This document shows, one piece after another, positions 53,510-64,000 of a stretch of 64,000 bases of DNA. The DNA is taken from assembly GCA_009617715.1 (NCBI GenBank), contig VTFK01000224.1, positions 310,001-374,000 on the forward strand. The letters are read 5' to 3'. Source of the DNA: Plectrocnemia conspersa. Taxonomy: Eukaryota; Arthropoda; Insecta; Trichoptera; Polycentropodidae. Under the pieces are notes generated by a model that had not been told where the DNA came from, searched no databases, and saw only the letters and a program-made list of their open reading frames with translations. The translations under genes were made by a program, and so were the position numbers. How positions within the stretch are numbered: position 1 is the stretch's first letter; every line of letters starts with the position of its first letter.

Positions 53510-56500
53510 TTTAGTGAAAAGAATTATTCACCTATGAAATATACTGTACAAAATGATATTTTTGAGTTATTAATAAACTACTAGTAACTAGGTAAACTAG
53601 TTTTACAATGGGTTACTTATGTTTTGGAAAAGTTCTTCAAAGATTCGTTGAGTGTATAGACATGAGAAAGTTAATGAAAACTATAGTCAGATAATGGATG
53701 TCGATTGGCTTTCAAAATTATGTTTTTTTTACCGATTTTTGCTTCAATTAAAATTAATTAAATATTAAACTGCAAGGTGTAACGAATCAATAATTATTAT
53801 GTTTGATTTGAGCAAAGATTTTAGAGCAAAATTATATGTACTCAATCGTGACGTAATTTATTTTTAATACAAATTTTAATTTAAAAATGTATTAGCTCTA
53901 TCAAATTACTTAAAAATTAGAAAATAATATTATTATTAAAAAACCGACTTAATCGAGTATGATACTGATATTGTTAAATATTAAAAAAATCAAACAAAGA
54001 TCTAAAATCAATATAAAATAAAATACTTTACAATTTTTACATAAATATGACGTATGAAAATGTATTTAGCTGAGTTTAAAACCATTATTAAAATATTTAC
54101 TATAGTACTTCATGCGTTACACACGTATATGTGTATTTTATATATTACATTTTTATGAATGATTGTGAACACAAAAAGTTATCAACGGTATAATAAAAAA
54201 TCATGAAAAATATTTTTTTAACTTAATAGTTTTATTAAAATACTGTCAGAAAACCATAATTAAACATTGTTTTTTATAGTATTTTTATATGTATGTATAA
54301 AAAACAATCATATACAATATTTCATATAAACTCTGCTTCAATCCGAGACTTCATAATAATAACACAAATTAAATCTAGAATGTATATATGCTATACCACT
54401 TAAATACCATAATATTTTTGTATGCAAGACCCTTTTTTGCTTAAAAACCCTTATATGTAATGATATCGGTATATTACGTAATCGTGCGTCAAATTTTTAT
54501 CTCGCTTCCTATCCGATATCAGTTCCCTAATAATGTATTTTATAATACAAAATAGATATGTTTACATCGAATTTTTATATTTTTCTCTCTAACGTAGCTA
54601 TGCTTAAATTTATAAAATTCTAAATATAGCTATTTTTGCTATTTCATATCAACTCTTGATTGATTATTTTATAAATTTTCCTTACTCTACAATCAGATAA
54701 AGATTCCACTTAGAAATGTGAATATTTTCCTTTACGTGACAAAACTTTTCAACGATTTTTTACTTTGTTGAAATACTTGAATTTGTATAGCTATAACGTC
54801 ACAAGATCGCTCAGACATAGGAATTTATTTTTAACTCTAACAAAATCCTTCCTTATATAAGACTTGAATAAAACAAATTAAGGTCTATCTAGGCATCTTG
54901 TATTCTGGTGTCGTTTTATAACTTTGTTTTGTTAACGTTGCGCGAAACATTTACGACACAGTGTCGTGTTTCTATATATTTATTTTTCTTAGAAAAATAT
55001 TTCATCAACCCCATTAAAAGTAAGGGTTGCTTTAATTTCTATGCAAATGAATTTGCTCGGTTATTATGTCAATGAAAATGAACTTCATTGTAATTAAATG
55101 TATATCGATTTCCTGCGTTTTTTTGTCAAGAATGAATGAATGCACTATCGACCGTTGAAAATGTCGCAAAATAATTATAAACACGCGACATGTGGAAGAG
55201 AAAATCGTTAATGGCGTGCTAACAAGTCGCGATATGTGGGGTTGTTTGATTTTACACTAATCAATGGGTTAAGTGATGTATAATATGTATGATGTATAAT
55301 AAGTAGACCGGGGGACGTGAAAACGTAAACATTAAATATAGGTAGTTGATAAAACAGAATGTATTACATTACATTATAACTAAAAAAAATGTGTGGATAA
55401 GGGAAATTATTTGATAGCATGATTCAGTATCATACATTATCTAAGGAGGACTTTAAAGTTAAAGGTATCTATTAAAATGAATAAACATTTATTTTTAAGG
55501 GATTTGATTTGATAAGATTGTGAATATCAAATTATATTATTATAATAATCATTAATATTAACAAACTGATACTACGATTTTCAAAATCAAATGTTAAATA
55601 ATACCAATACGTTCCCGATTTGGAAGAACGATTGTTCAGCCAAATTCAAACCAAGCGGAGCTACGCCGAATTGTCCGAGACGACCCTTAAAACCCCGAGA
55701 AAGTAGCCTCTTTCTTTGATCGCTGAACCAGCCCTAGCTAAAGCATTCTTTATTTTAATTTCTATTTATAACGGTTTTTTTGGTATTTTGAAACTAAGTG
55801 GTGGATCAGACTACCCAACGAATTTAACTGAAATATTTACAATATATATTTTAGAATAAGCTTATGTCGATTTCATTAAAATTAGAGCATGAACAGAAGT
55901 AAAAACAAAATTTTATTTAATTAAAATTTTATTTTTACTATATACTCTAAGAGTTTTTTTTACTGAACACCATTTTGAAACAAGAAGAATCAGGTTGGCT
56001 AACAATCTTAGAGAAGATTTTTTTAGAAATATTAAATACATTTCTAAACAAGTCTACCTAAAATTCTGTACAAATTTATTTTATTACATTTATTACAACA
56101 ATGTTTTAAATAAAGCAAATCGATTATGCTTGGTAATAATAATATTGTTGTAATTCATAAAATCAGACAGTAAATATAGTGTATGAATTTATAAGTATAG
56201 AATATAGATTATTAAATTAATCTTTTATAATATTATTATTTGTCTTCAGATGCAAACTAAACTTAATTGTATTGTATAACTTTATTGCGATATAACAATT
56301 AAAAGTAATAATATTAAAAAATGCCTCTTAAATAATATGATTTTACAATATACTTTAAATTATAATATTAAAATTTGATTAAGCTTAGATTAATTCAAAT
56401 TTAGAGGTAGTGTTTTGGTTAATTTAGAACATGCCCGTTACAAATGTCGTTATGACTCATAAACGTTTTGGCCCAAGCCGTGCGGAAACTACCGCCCAGT

Positions 56501-58380
56501 CATTCTCATAATGCTAACGAATGCGGTGGTGAGCATAGAAAACAAAATACAGAGATAAAAGCATTTTAAATATTTCTCTGGTCTTTCGAACCTCAATATA
56601 ACGTCTTTTTTACGTGGGTTAATTTTGCATGCGTAAGAAAGAAAATTCTTCTCATTGAGGAGATTTAACCAGGGGAAAAATAACTAATAACTAGCAACAC
56701 AATTAAAAAAAAAATCAATTATACTTCAATTTCATGCGTTTTAAATTAATTACAACACACATTCAATGTGGTGATTTGGCTGTACTTAAAAAAATGCTAT
56801 TTGTTATATCTGTTTTAAAATTACATAATCAAAATTGCTATATACACATTTAATATATAATTTAATTTATATTATGAGAGAAAACCGTTTAAGAATAACG
56901 CAAAAAAGGGTGATGTTCGACAAAAAAACTTATGAAATTGAGAAAGTTTGATAAGAGATATTTAATAATACATATTATAACAGTCTTGAGAATTTAATTT
57001 ATGTATAGGGAAAAAATTGGAAAAAATAAGTTGTTTGATTAATAATTTTAATAAACTGATTTCGCAACCATATATTGACCCAATTAACTAGAAATTTAAC
57101 ACCACCCCATTTGATTTTTATCACGTCGAAAATAGTTTTATTGAGGTCATAATTTATTTTTAATTTAACTTATTTAACCGACGACCTTAAAATTTCGCGA
57201 CACCCACCGGAGATCTAGCGACTCATAAAATGCGACAAAGTGAAGCGACCTCCTAGACGCAAGTAATGAAAATGAAAGCCACACTTAAGGGTTATACTGT
57301 TACTCGAAAACGTCGGAATGCGTAAGCAGGTAACTGAAGGTCAACTAGAAACAAGGACGACGGTATAATAAGGATTTTCTTTGTATATCACAAAATATTT
57401 TCAATGAATACATTATGTTATTATGTATATAAATAACCAGAAGCCACTACAACTTAAATAGTTTCCCAGGAAAACTCACAAGTACCTCAAAATATAATTG
57501 AAATGAATAATTCTGTATCAGAAAATAAGTTATTACTAAGCTCACCTTAGAGTGAATGAAAATATATGTACATACAATTTTCAATAACCGAGTAAGTGAC
57601 TTAATTTATATTTACACATATTTTAATCTATTTTATGAAAACGTCATAATCATATGTACCTTGTACCTGTACTTAAACATGTATATTATTATCAGATAAA
57701 TTTGATGATGGTTTACAGATAAAATCCTGGAATTCACTTTTAATAATGTGTTGTTCATGGGTTATTTATTTATGTTCAATGTATAGATTAAATGCCTAAA
57801 ATGAGTTGTTATCTTAATGTTGTAAATATAATAAAGCATAGATATCTAATATTTTATTTAAGAAAAACAGTAGTGTTATACCAAAACAACGCAGAAAGGT
57901 GTGTTTTGTTTTAAAATTAAATATATCTTGCTTCACATGAATACATCGACAAGATAAAAAATAGTTAAGATCATTTAAATAATAATAAAATATCTGCAGA
58001 AGTTACGCAAATGCAAAAAAATAACTACATAAAATAAACACAGTTACATTCTACCATCAAGTTACGATACGATAAAAAAATGACATCCAAGCAGTTTTTC
58101 CGGCAGTGGTTGGGACAGGTACTTCATTATTTAAGTCAGTAGTAAATAAGATAAATCAATACATTCGAATAATGGAGCCATCAATCAAATACAAATAATA
58201 AGGATGTAGAGGAACTAAGCTATTTTGAAAGGCATTTAGAAACGGTTCAGATAGGGTAAAACTAAAGATAAACATTATGAATAGTCAAAGTATACTAACC
58301 AAAAAAAGCCCTATTAGTTGACTTGAAAGGAACAATAAAAGAAGTTCCCCTTCTAGCGGATATTTCTGACAACTTAGGAT
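53510..58380. other. Gene-free AT-rich DNA
   Basis: Nearly 5 kb with no supported gene, RNA or repeat copy. Short GC-richer patches at 55605-55740, 56440-56540 and 57130-57370 carry no open frame of note. Confidence 0.5.
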
Positions 58381-58384
58381 AACT

Positions 58385-58950
58385 GAGAATCGAATGAAGC
58401 ACATCTAAACCAAATTTTGCCCAATAGGAGGGCGCAAAAAACAATTATCCCTTCTCAGAAGTCAAAAATTCACGTCAAAAGCAATAAAATCGTACCGTCG
58501 CCGTCGCAATGGGAACGCTCGTTACCGAGCGTTCCCATTACGACGGCGACGGCACGATTTTATTGCTTTTGACATGAATTTTTGACTTCTGAGAAGAGAT
58601 AATTGTTTTTTGCGTCCTCCTATTGACCAAAATTTGGTTTGAATATACTTTAGCCAATACTCCCATATCAGAAATCTGTAGTAATATCAATAAGAATAGC
58701 TATCATATTTTAAAAACAACAAAAATATCGAGATGCAAGATGTGACGTACTTCTGTACTTCTTCTTCCGGTTATTTTCCCCTGAGAGATGAGCTAGCTTA
58801 GTTTGTATTTTGAACTTGACCTAATGAAAGTTCTAAAACGAACTTTTTTTAGGTTATGTTTGGGTTTGAACAGCAAATGGACGTTTCGCAACTGTCAATT
58901 TGAGTTTCATTGATATTTTAGAGCAGCATATAATTTCACTAGCATCTATC
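58385..58950. mobile_element. FB-1 foldback palindrome, copy 2, with tail on the right
   Basis: 58405-58641 is a palindrome with centre GGGAACGCTCG-TTAC-CGAGCGTTCCC (58511-58536). The loop TTAC is the complement of the GTAA loop in copy 1, so the copies are inverted relative to each other. 58642-58945 carries the same tail as 15676-15950, ending in the F2 words GGGTTTGAACAGCAAATGGA and AGCAGCATATAATTTCACTAG. Confidence 0.85.
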
Positions 58951-58984
58951 AATAAACAATATTTTCTTTTTCTATATTATTAAA

Positions 58985-59300
58985 AGGCAATATGTGAACT
59001 CTATAGACTCAAAAAATAATATTTAAAAATTCTTTAGACTCAAAAACTAATATAACAATGTTCTATATAAATAAAAGGCAAGGTGGGAACTCTATAGACT
59101 CAAAAGCTACTGGCCCGATTACGCTGAAAATTTCGGTTTGTTTTAATTAGTGCCGGGAGTGCTTAGAGAGCGGTTTGAATGAAATCCGACAGGTAACGCT
59201 GTCGTTTTTATAGTGATGTCGGGCTCAAACGTGCTCGCGATATGACGTCATATCATGATGTCACGTGTATTTTCATAATTATATCGGATCATCCGCACAG
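58985..59300 (+). repeat. Helitron-like repeat with triplicated leader (tentative)
   Basis: The word AACTCTATAGACTCAAAA or a close variant occurs three times (about 58997, 59030 and 59089), twice preceded by AAAAGGCAA. The third is followed by GCTACTGGCCCGATTACGCTGAAAATTT. ACTCAAAAACTACTGG-CCGATT is a frequent start of Helitron-type repeats in arthropods; this class assignment is by memory of the pattern only. A GATATGACGTCATATCATGA palindrome lies near 59238. Confidence 0.35.
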
Positions 59301-59568
59301 TTTCATTGATATTGACTAATGGAATTATATATCTATAATAAAATTTATTAAATGCTCATTTTTTTAAATTTTAATGCACAAATTATTCGTTTTAGTGCAC
59401 ACTACAGATAAAATTTTGCTCAATCTAATATTTTTATTGAACATACATATATATTTATTTACTGCGCTTTTTATAATTGTAATGCACAAACAATATGTTT
59501 CATGGAACAAAGTATTTATTTATAAATAAAATAAATCCCTATTAAATCGAATCAATTCTACAATGTTA

Positions 59569-60638
59569 TGCCTGCACTACACTCTCTGGAAGTTGTCCGA
59601 ACCAAAGATACAACTGAAGTCTGCCGAGACCTACGACTTCGAGTAAGCGACCACACTGCCACAAATTTCATATGCCGTCTGGAAGGCGGCCGTGAATGAC
59701 GTCCGTGAACGACGTCTAGACGGTGGCTTCTGTCTGCTACAGCTGGCATATTTGCGCGCGATCGAAAAATGTACCAAATAATCGCAATTTTTAAATTGTC
59801 ATTTTATTAAGTTTGTGTGGGCACTCACCAATACAATATCAGTGAAAACTTTTCGGTCGTAAATATTCAATTTACGCAAAATCTTTGTCGGTTTTTGCAA
59901 AATGCCATAAGGCATAAAAATGATACTTCAGAATACGAACACATCTGTGACTATCCTAGAATTTGTCGCCATCGATTCTAAATAAGAATTCATTATAGTG
60001 TGACATTTATATAAACCGATCTAGAAAAATACATAAGGAAATTCGAAACGATTTTTTTAACAAAATCAAGTACCATTAACTATTTTTTAATTATTTAATT
60101 TTATATGAAAAAAAATATAATCTGATAGAAAAATATACTATCAAAAATATAATTAATCCCTTTTGGTGCCCTAAAATATTCAAAGAGTCTGTTGAAGTCT
60201 CCGATAAGCATGTGGTATTATAACTTGATCACGTGACTACGATGCAGCGCTCGACATACGTGTTGACCATAGGACGCCTACGCACATACTGAAATTGAAC
60301 CGAGTTACTCGTTCTATCTCAGTTTGCAAAAAAGCATATCATTATCTCTCTCACTGTCGTCACTTAACACGCGAGAGAGCGAAAGTATCTCACCGCTCGC
60401 GCTCAAAAGAGCAGCTCCGACTTCGGTCCGTTTGCCAACAATGTTCGGAAGCGCTCGAAGCTGGCCAAGTCAACTGAATTACCCCCACTTTACCTCCCGT
60501 TCTCGGTAACCTCGGACAACTTCCGAGAGATTTTAGAGCTGGCAGAACCGAACTCGACCGAAGTAACCCCGAATTAATCCACTATATTATCCGTTCTTTG
60601 CCAACCTTGGCCAACTTCCAGAGAGTGTAGTGCAGGCA
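59569..60638 (-). mobile_element. PIF/Harbinger-like non-autonomous element, copy 2 (TSD TTA)
   Basis: 1070 bp, inverted relative to 39414-40464. Ends TGCCTGCACTACACTCTCTG and its inverse; target duplication TTA at 59566-59568 and 60639-60641. Because the copy is inverted, TTA here equals TAA there, so both sites agree with a strand-specific preference. Internal sequence matches copy 1 across its length; small open frames differ between copies, confirming that it is non-coding. Confidence 0.8.
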
Positions 60639-60641
60639 TTA

Positions 60642-61903
60642 CAATAACAGCTTTTCAATTATTTTGTACGCGATGAATTTAAAAGTACGTCAATCAAAAA
60701 TCCAATAATGATTTTTTTAAATTTGATTTAACATTTAATAAAATCAAAAACTATATTTTTAATGTTATTTAATAAAATTAAATAATAATAAATGTATTAG
60801 AAATCTAGCTGTATAATACGAATAATAATTATTATATTTATTTTTACCATTAAACCATAAATATCCAAAGTGCGTTCATGTCGCAAATGAATGATTGATA
60901 AAAATTGATTATTATTAATTCAAACATGCAGTATTTTTAGTCATTAAGTGTCGTAACGATTTCGTCGCCATTTTCAATTAGAAAGAAAGCACTACTGGGA
61001 ATTAATTATAATATTATGTGGTATATGTACTGGGAAACGTTTCGCTAGCTTCTCGCTCAAAACTTTTTGCTCCTCTACGTGTGTCCACACACAGCCATTG
61101 TAAACTTTAATAACGGCACAAAAACATACAGACACGTTACTCTGCGTGTGCTTTTGTTTCACTTTGCCACATATACGGGCGCTTTTATTAGCCTTATGAC
61201 ATAAAGGGGAGAATGTTTTTTTTATATATTTGCTTTAATTGTATTAACGCCAAAATTAATAACGAGTTCAACGCGGTTCGTTACAGAGTATAATAAAAAT
61301 AACGTTTAGCTAAGGCATGTGAGGAATAAATAATTTTCTTTGTCAATTTCGATTGTTTGCCATAAAAACGTGTCTGTGACACAGAGTGTAGTATTAAAGA
61401 AACATTTTATGACTTTGAAACACGCATACAATGAATTATAAATACCGTACGAAAATTTAAGGCTCAATTTTTTCAAAGCACGTGACGTACATTATTCATA
61501 ATAAACAACGAAATAAATAAGAATTTCCTTATACATTTAATCTATGTTATATTCATTAAAAGTATTTATTATTATACTACTAATGATATTTTATTTTTAT
61601 AAACAATTAAGTACAATTCGATCGAGTTTTTTATCATCTTTTTGCGATTTACTCTGCGAAAATAAGATAACAATATGGACTTTATAAATTCATTAATATT
61701 TTAAATGGCTCGATGCGATTCGAACGCATTTTTTCTTATTATATATAAAACGTAAAAAACGCTGTGTTAAATTCATGAATATCCAAGGTAAGAATGCGTT
61801 AACTGGAATTTTTATAATGTCCTTTTAAGATGAATAGAAAAAATTGTAACCTACATATTTTTTTGAAATTTGATTCTAAGTTTGAAATAGCATACTCCGT
61901 AAG
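60642..61903. other. AT-rich intergenic DNA
   Basis: No feature recognised. A GCGATTCGAACGC word at about 61714 looks like a tRNA T-arm but lacks any acceptor or anticodon stem. Confidence 0.5.
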
Positions 61904-61911
61904 GGCTAGAC

Positions 61912-63499
61912 CAGTGGTCGGCAAACTTATTGGCCGAAGAGCCAAATATGTACATTACAACGATTCAAAATAGTTCTGAGAGCCAAATCTGTTTTTTAAT
62001 TTAGTAAACCTTTATTATAATTTTAGACCTTCATTAAATTACTTGATTTCACACTTAATAAAGATTTATTCGTTGATAAAATATGATATGAAAGTAAGGT
62101 ATCCATAAATTTAAACCATGACAATGACTGACAAACACTTAATGCGAACAATGTCCTTGCATCTCCTTGAAAAGTTTCAGTAAGTTAGGTTTATATGTTG
62201 TAGTTTTTAATTTTAGGCATGATTCCAAGTTCTCGTCAATAAGACGACTTCTCAGTTTACTCTTGATAAAGTTCATGCTTGAAAAGGATTATTCGCATGT
62301 ATATTTAGAACCAAAAGGGAGAGAACAGCAAACGCAAGTTTTTCAGCTGATCGTAAGAGTCAGAATACTATTCCAGACGTTGAAAATGATCACGTCTTCA
62401 TTCTCCAGGTCTTTCAAAGCAGACCACTTATGTTGTGAACTAAGATCACATTCGTTCTTCTCCATATTTCCAAATCAATACAGAAACGTTGAAATTTGGA
62501 GCTCCATATTTCCTTGTTTTTTAAATCCTTCAATTGTATTTCAAAGTTACCAATGTCAATGCCAACAGGAGAAAATTTCAACTCAGTTATTGTAGCATTA
62601 AGAGGATTTTTGACGAATGAAACCTGCTGAGAAAGGCTTCCCTCATATTAAAATTATTGTTTTGAAATGGTGTTTGTCAATAGAGAAATTATTTTCTTGG
62701 CGATGCTTCAGCAGGCTCGGAAAGTGAAACAAGGTTGGTCTTTCAAAATCTTGAGCAAAAAAGAGATAATTTGTTTTCGAATGAAATGACTTCTTCTAAC
62801 ATCGAAAAATTGTGTTTCCTTTCCCTTGTAGTTTACGGTTAAGCTGGTTTAAATTAGACATAACGTCTACCATGAAATGAAAGTTTTGGATCCACTGATT
62901 GTAAATTCTGGATAGTGAACACCCTTCTCAAGGAGAAATGCTTCAATTTCTGGCAATAGGGATGCGAAACGTTTTAAAACGTACCCCTTTGATAACCATT
63001 GAACCTTGTTATGAAGCGAAAGATCAGCGTACTCACTCTCCATTTCAACTAAAAAATTCTTTGAATTGACGATGATTAAGAGCTTTAGCTACAATGGAGT
63101 TGATGATCGTGATCACTAATCCCATAACTTTACTAATTTCTTCCGGTAATGTCTGCGCACAAAGCCCTTCTTGGTGAATAATGCAATGATAAACCAATAT
63201 CTCGTGATTCATTTTTTCTTTCAAAATGGCAACAGACCCTTTTCTGACGCCGGTCATACTTTTGGCCCCGTCTGTAACCGCCAAATACGCAGATTGACAG
63301 CTGTCATGCTACTACGCTGCGCTGCGCCCCTACCGGACGAAACAGGTACTACGTCAACGCTCACGCACACATTCAACGTTACATGGAAAGGACACTCGAC
63401 CAGAATTAGCGCCCTGGCCCGTGGATATTTGTGCCAGAGCCGCACTCAAGGAGCCAAAGAGCCGCATGCGGCTCCGGAGCCGCACTTTGCCGACCCCTG
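61912..63499 (-). mobile_element. hAT element, copy 2, with perfect 8-bp TSD
   Basis: 1588 bp, same family and same orientation as 45212-46516. Ends CAGTGGTCGGCAAACT and the inverse of CAGGGGTCGGCAAAGT; target duplication GGCTAGAC at 61904-61911 and 63500-63507. It retains an extra segment (about 63022-63395) absent from copy 1. Many small indels break the transposase. Confidence 0.9.
62150..63284 (-). pseudogene. hAT transposase (GTF2IRD2-like), fragmented
   Basis: 63284-63045 on the minus strand encodes AVTDGAKSMTGVRKGS and YHCIIHQEGLCAQ, the catalytic-core TDGA block and the conserved CxxHxE/Q stretch. 63040-62620 corresponds to the middle region seen in copy 1, and 62600-62150 to the C-terminal dimerisation region, both broken by single-base indels. 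The N-terminal zinc finger is absent. The 142-codon plus-strand frame at 62167-62595 is only the antisense shadow. Confidence 0.8.
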
Positions 63500-63507
63500 G
63501 GCTAGAC

Positions 63508-64000
63508 TGATAACTCAGAGACCACGGGATCTGGCCCCTGCAGCAGACACGAATTTTTATTAATTGTTTTCTATAATACGCGTAATAATTTATTATTATT
63601 GCAATATATTATTATCACCCATTCAACGGTCACTAGTTAGTACTGATTTACCCCCATTGTAACGTATTGGGCCCAAAAAAATTACGAATCTGTAAAATCT
63701 TTATTTTATCTAAGATGAAAATTAGTAACATTTGAGGTATGTCATGCATTTCGTAAGTTTTTCGAATGAAATATTGTATTTTCAATGTAAGATTTTTTTT
63801 TAAATACATTAAATTACAGAACGATTCATTTGTAGTTTTGGAATTCACTACAATATCATAAAATGAAATAATATATAAAATAATACATTCATATATTTTA
63901 TAACATTTCAAATAATGTAATCATTGATTAAAAACATAATAATAAGTGCATATAAATCTAAATAAATAATATAATATATATCGCTAATCGCTAATAACTA
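63508..64000. other. AT-rich DNA to window end
   Basis: No gene or repeat recognised; the open frame at 63648-63911 on the minus strand is Ile/Tyr/Lys-rich, as expected by chance. Confidence 0.5.

Noticed and set aside
61700..61735. tRNA-like GCGATTCGAACGC word
   Set aside because: No acceptor, D or anticodon stem at the right distance.
62167..62595. 142-codon plus-strand frame
   Set aside because: Antisense of the hAT transposase C-terminal region; the sister copy at 45.5 kb codes on the minus strand.
1..64000. CRISPR arrays, bacterial operons or rRNA genes
   Set aside because: Direct repeats are transposon-related and irregularly spaced; genes have spliceosomal introns; no rRNA-like sequence was seen.

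Overview
The window is AT-rich animal nuclear DNA, almost certainly from an insect. The identifiable genes are broken into short exons with GT-AG introns. The best matches by sequence recognition are insect/arthropod-type TRAF4, GINS subunit PSF2 and adenosine receptor (AdoR). The rest is filled with piggyBac, hAT, PIF/Harbinger-like and jockey-like debris. I cannot name the order or species from sequence alone, and there is no bacterial, plasmid or CRISPR content.

Layout. (1) 1-19.4 kb: a possible edge exon (1-52), then about 19 kb without a convincing gene, probably one long intron of TRAF4. It holds MITEs, a recurring AT-rich repeat, single arms of a foldback element, a SINE-like copy, and several GC/CpG-richer islands that could be regulatory. 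(2) 19.4-21.7 kb, + strand: four TRAF4 exons carrying TRAF zinc fingers and the MATH/TRAF-C domain, with an apparent one-base deletion in the last exon. (3) 22.2-25.0 kb: a decayed hAT transposase and a non-LTR reverse-transcriptase scrap. (4) 25.5-26.2 kb, - strand: complete three-exon PSF2 (GINS2) gene. Its immediate upstream segment is copied again about 1.2 kb away, between two 171-bp direct repeats. (5) 29.3-30.9 kb, - strand: the last two exons of AdoR (TM4 to the C-terminus); the N-terminal exons were not found in the 33 kb upstream. (6) 34.2-37.0 kb: a piggyBac-like element with TTAA ends that encloses a long inverted repeat, whose centre is a palindrome at a second TTAA, interrupted by the block carrying a broken piggyBac transposase. 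(7) 39.4-46.5 kb: a 1.05-kb Harbinger-like element (TSD TAA), a pair of roughly 400-bp inverted arms around jockey-like fragments and an unidentified coding-like remnant, then a hAT element with a perfect 8-bp TSD. (8) 46.5-64 kb: gene-poor, AT-rich DNA with foldback palindromes, a second Harbinger-like copy (TSD TTA) and a second hAT copy (perfect 8-bp TSD).

The three host genes are functionally unrelated: receptor-proximal signalling/E3 adaptor, replicative helicase assembly, and an extracellular adenosine sensor. TRAF4 converges on PSF2; PSF2 and AdoR lie in tandem on the minus strand. No single new enzymatic system emerges. The most interesting structures are the nested palindrome/piggyBac composite, the duplicated PSF2 upstream segment with its flanking 171-bp repeats, the foldback-plus-tail repeat family, and the TRAF4 frameshift.
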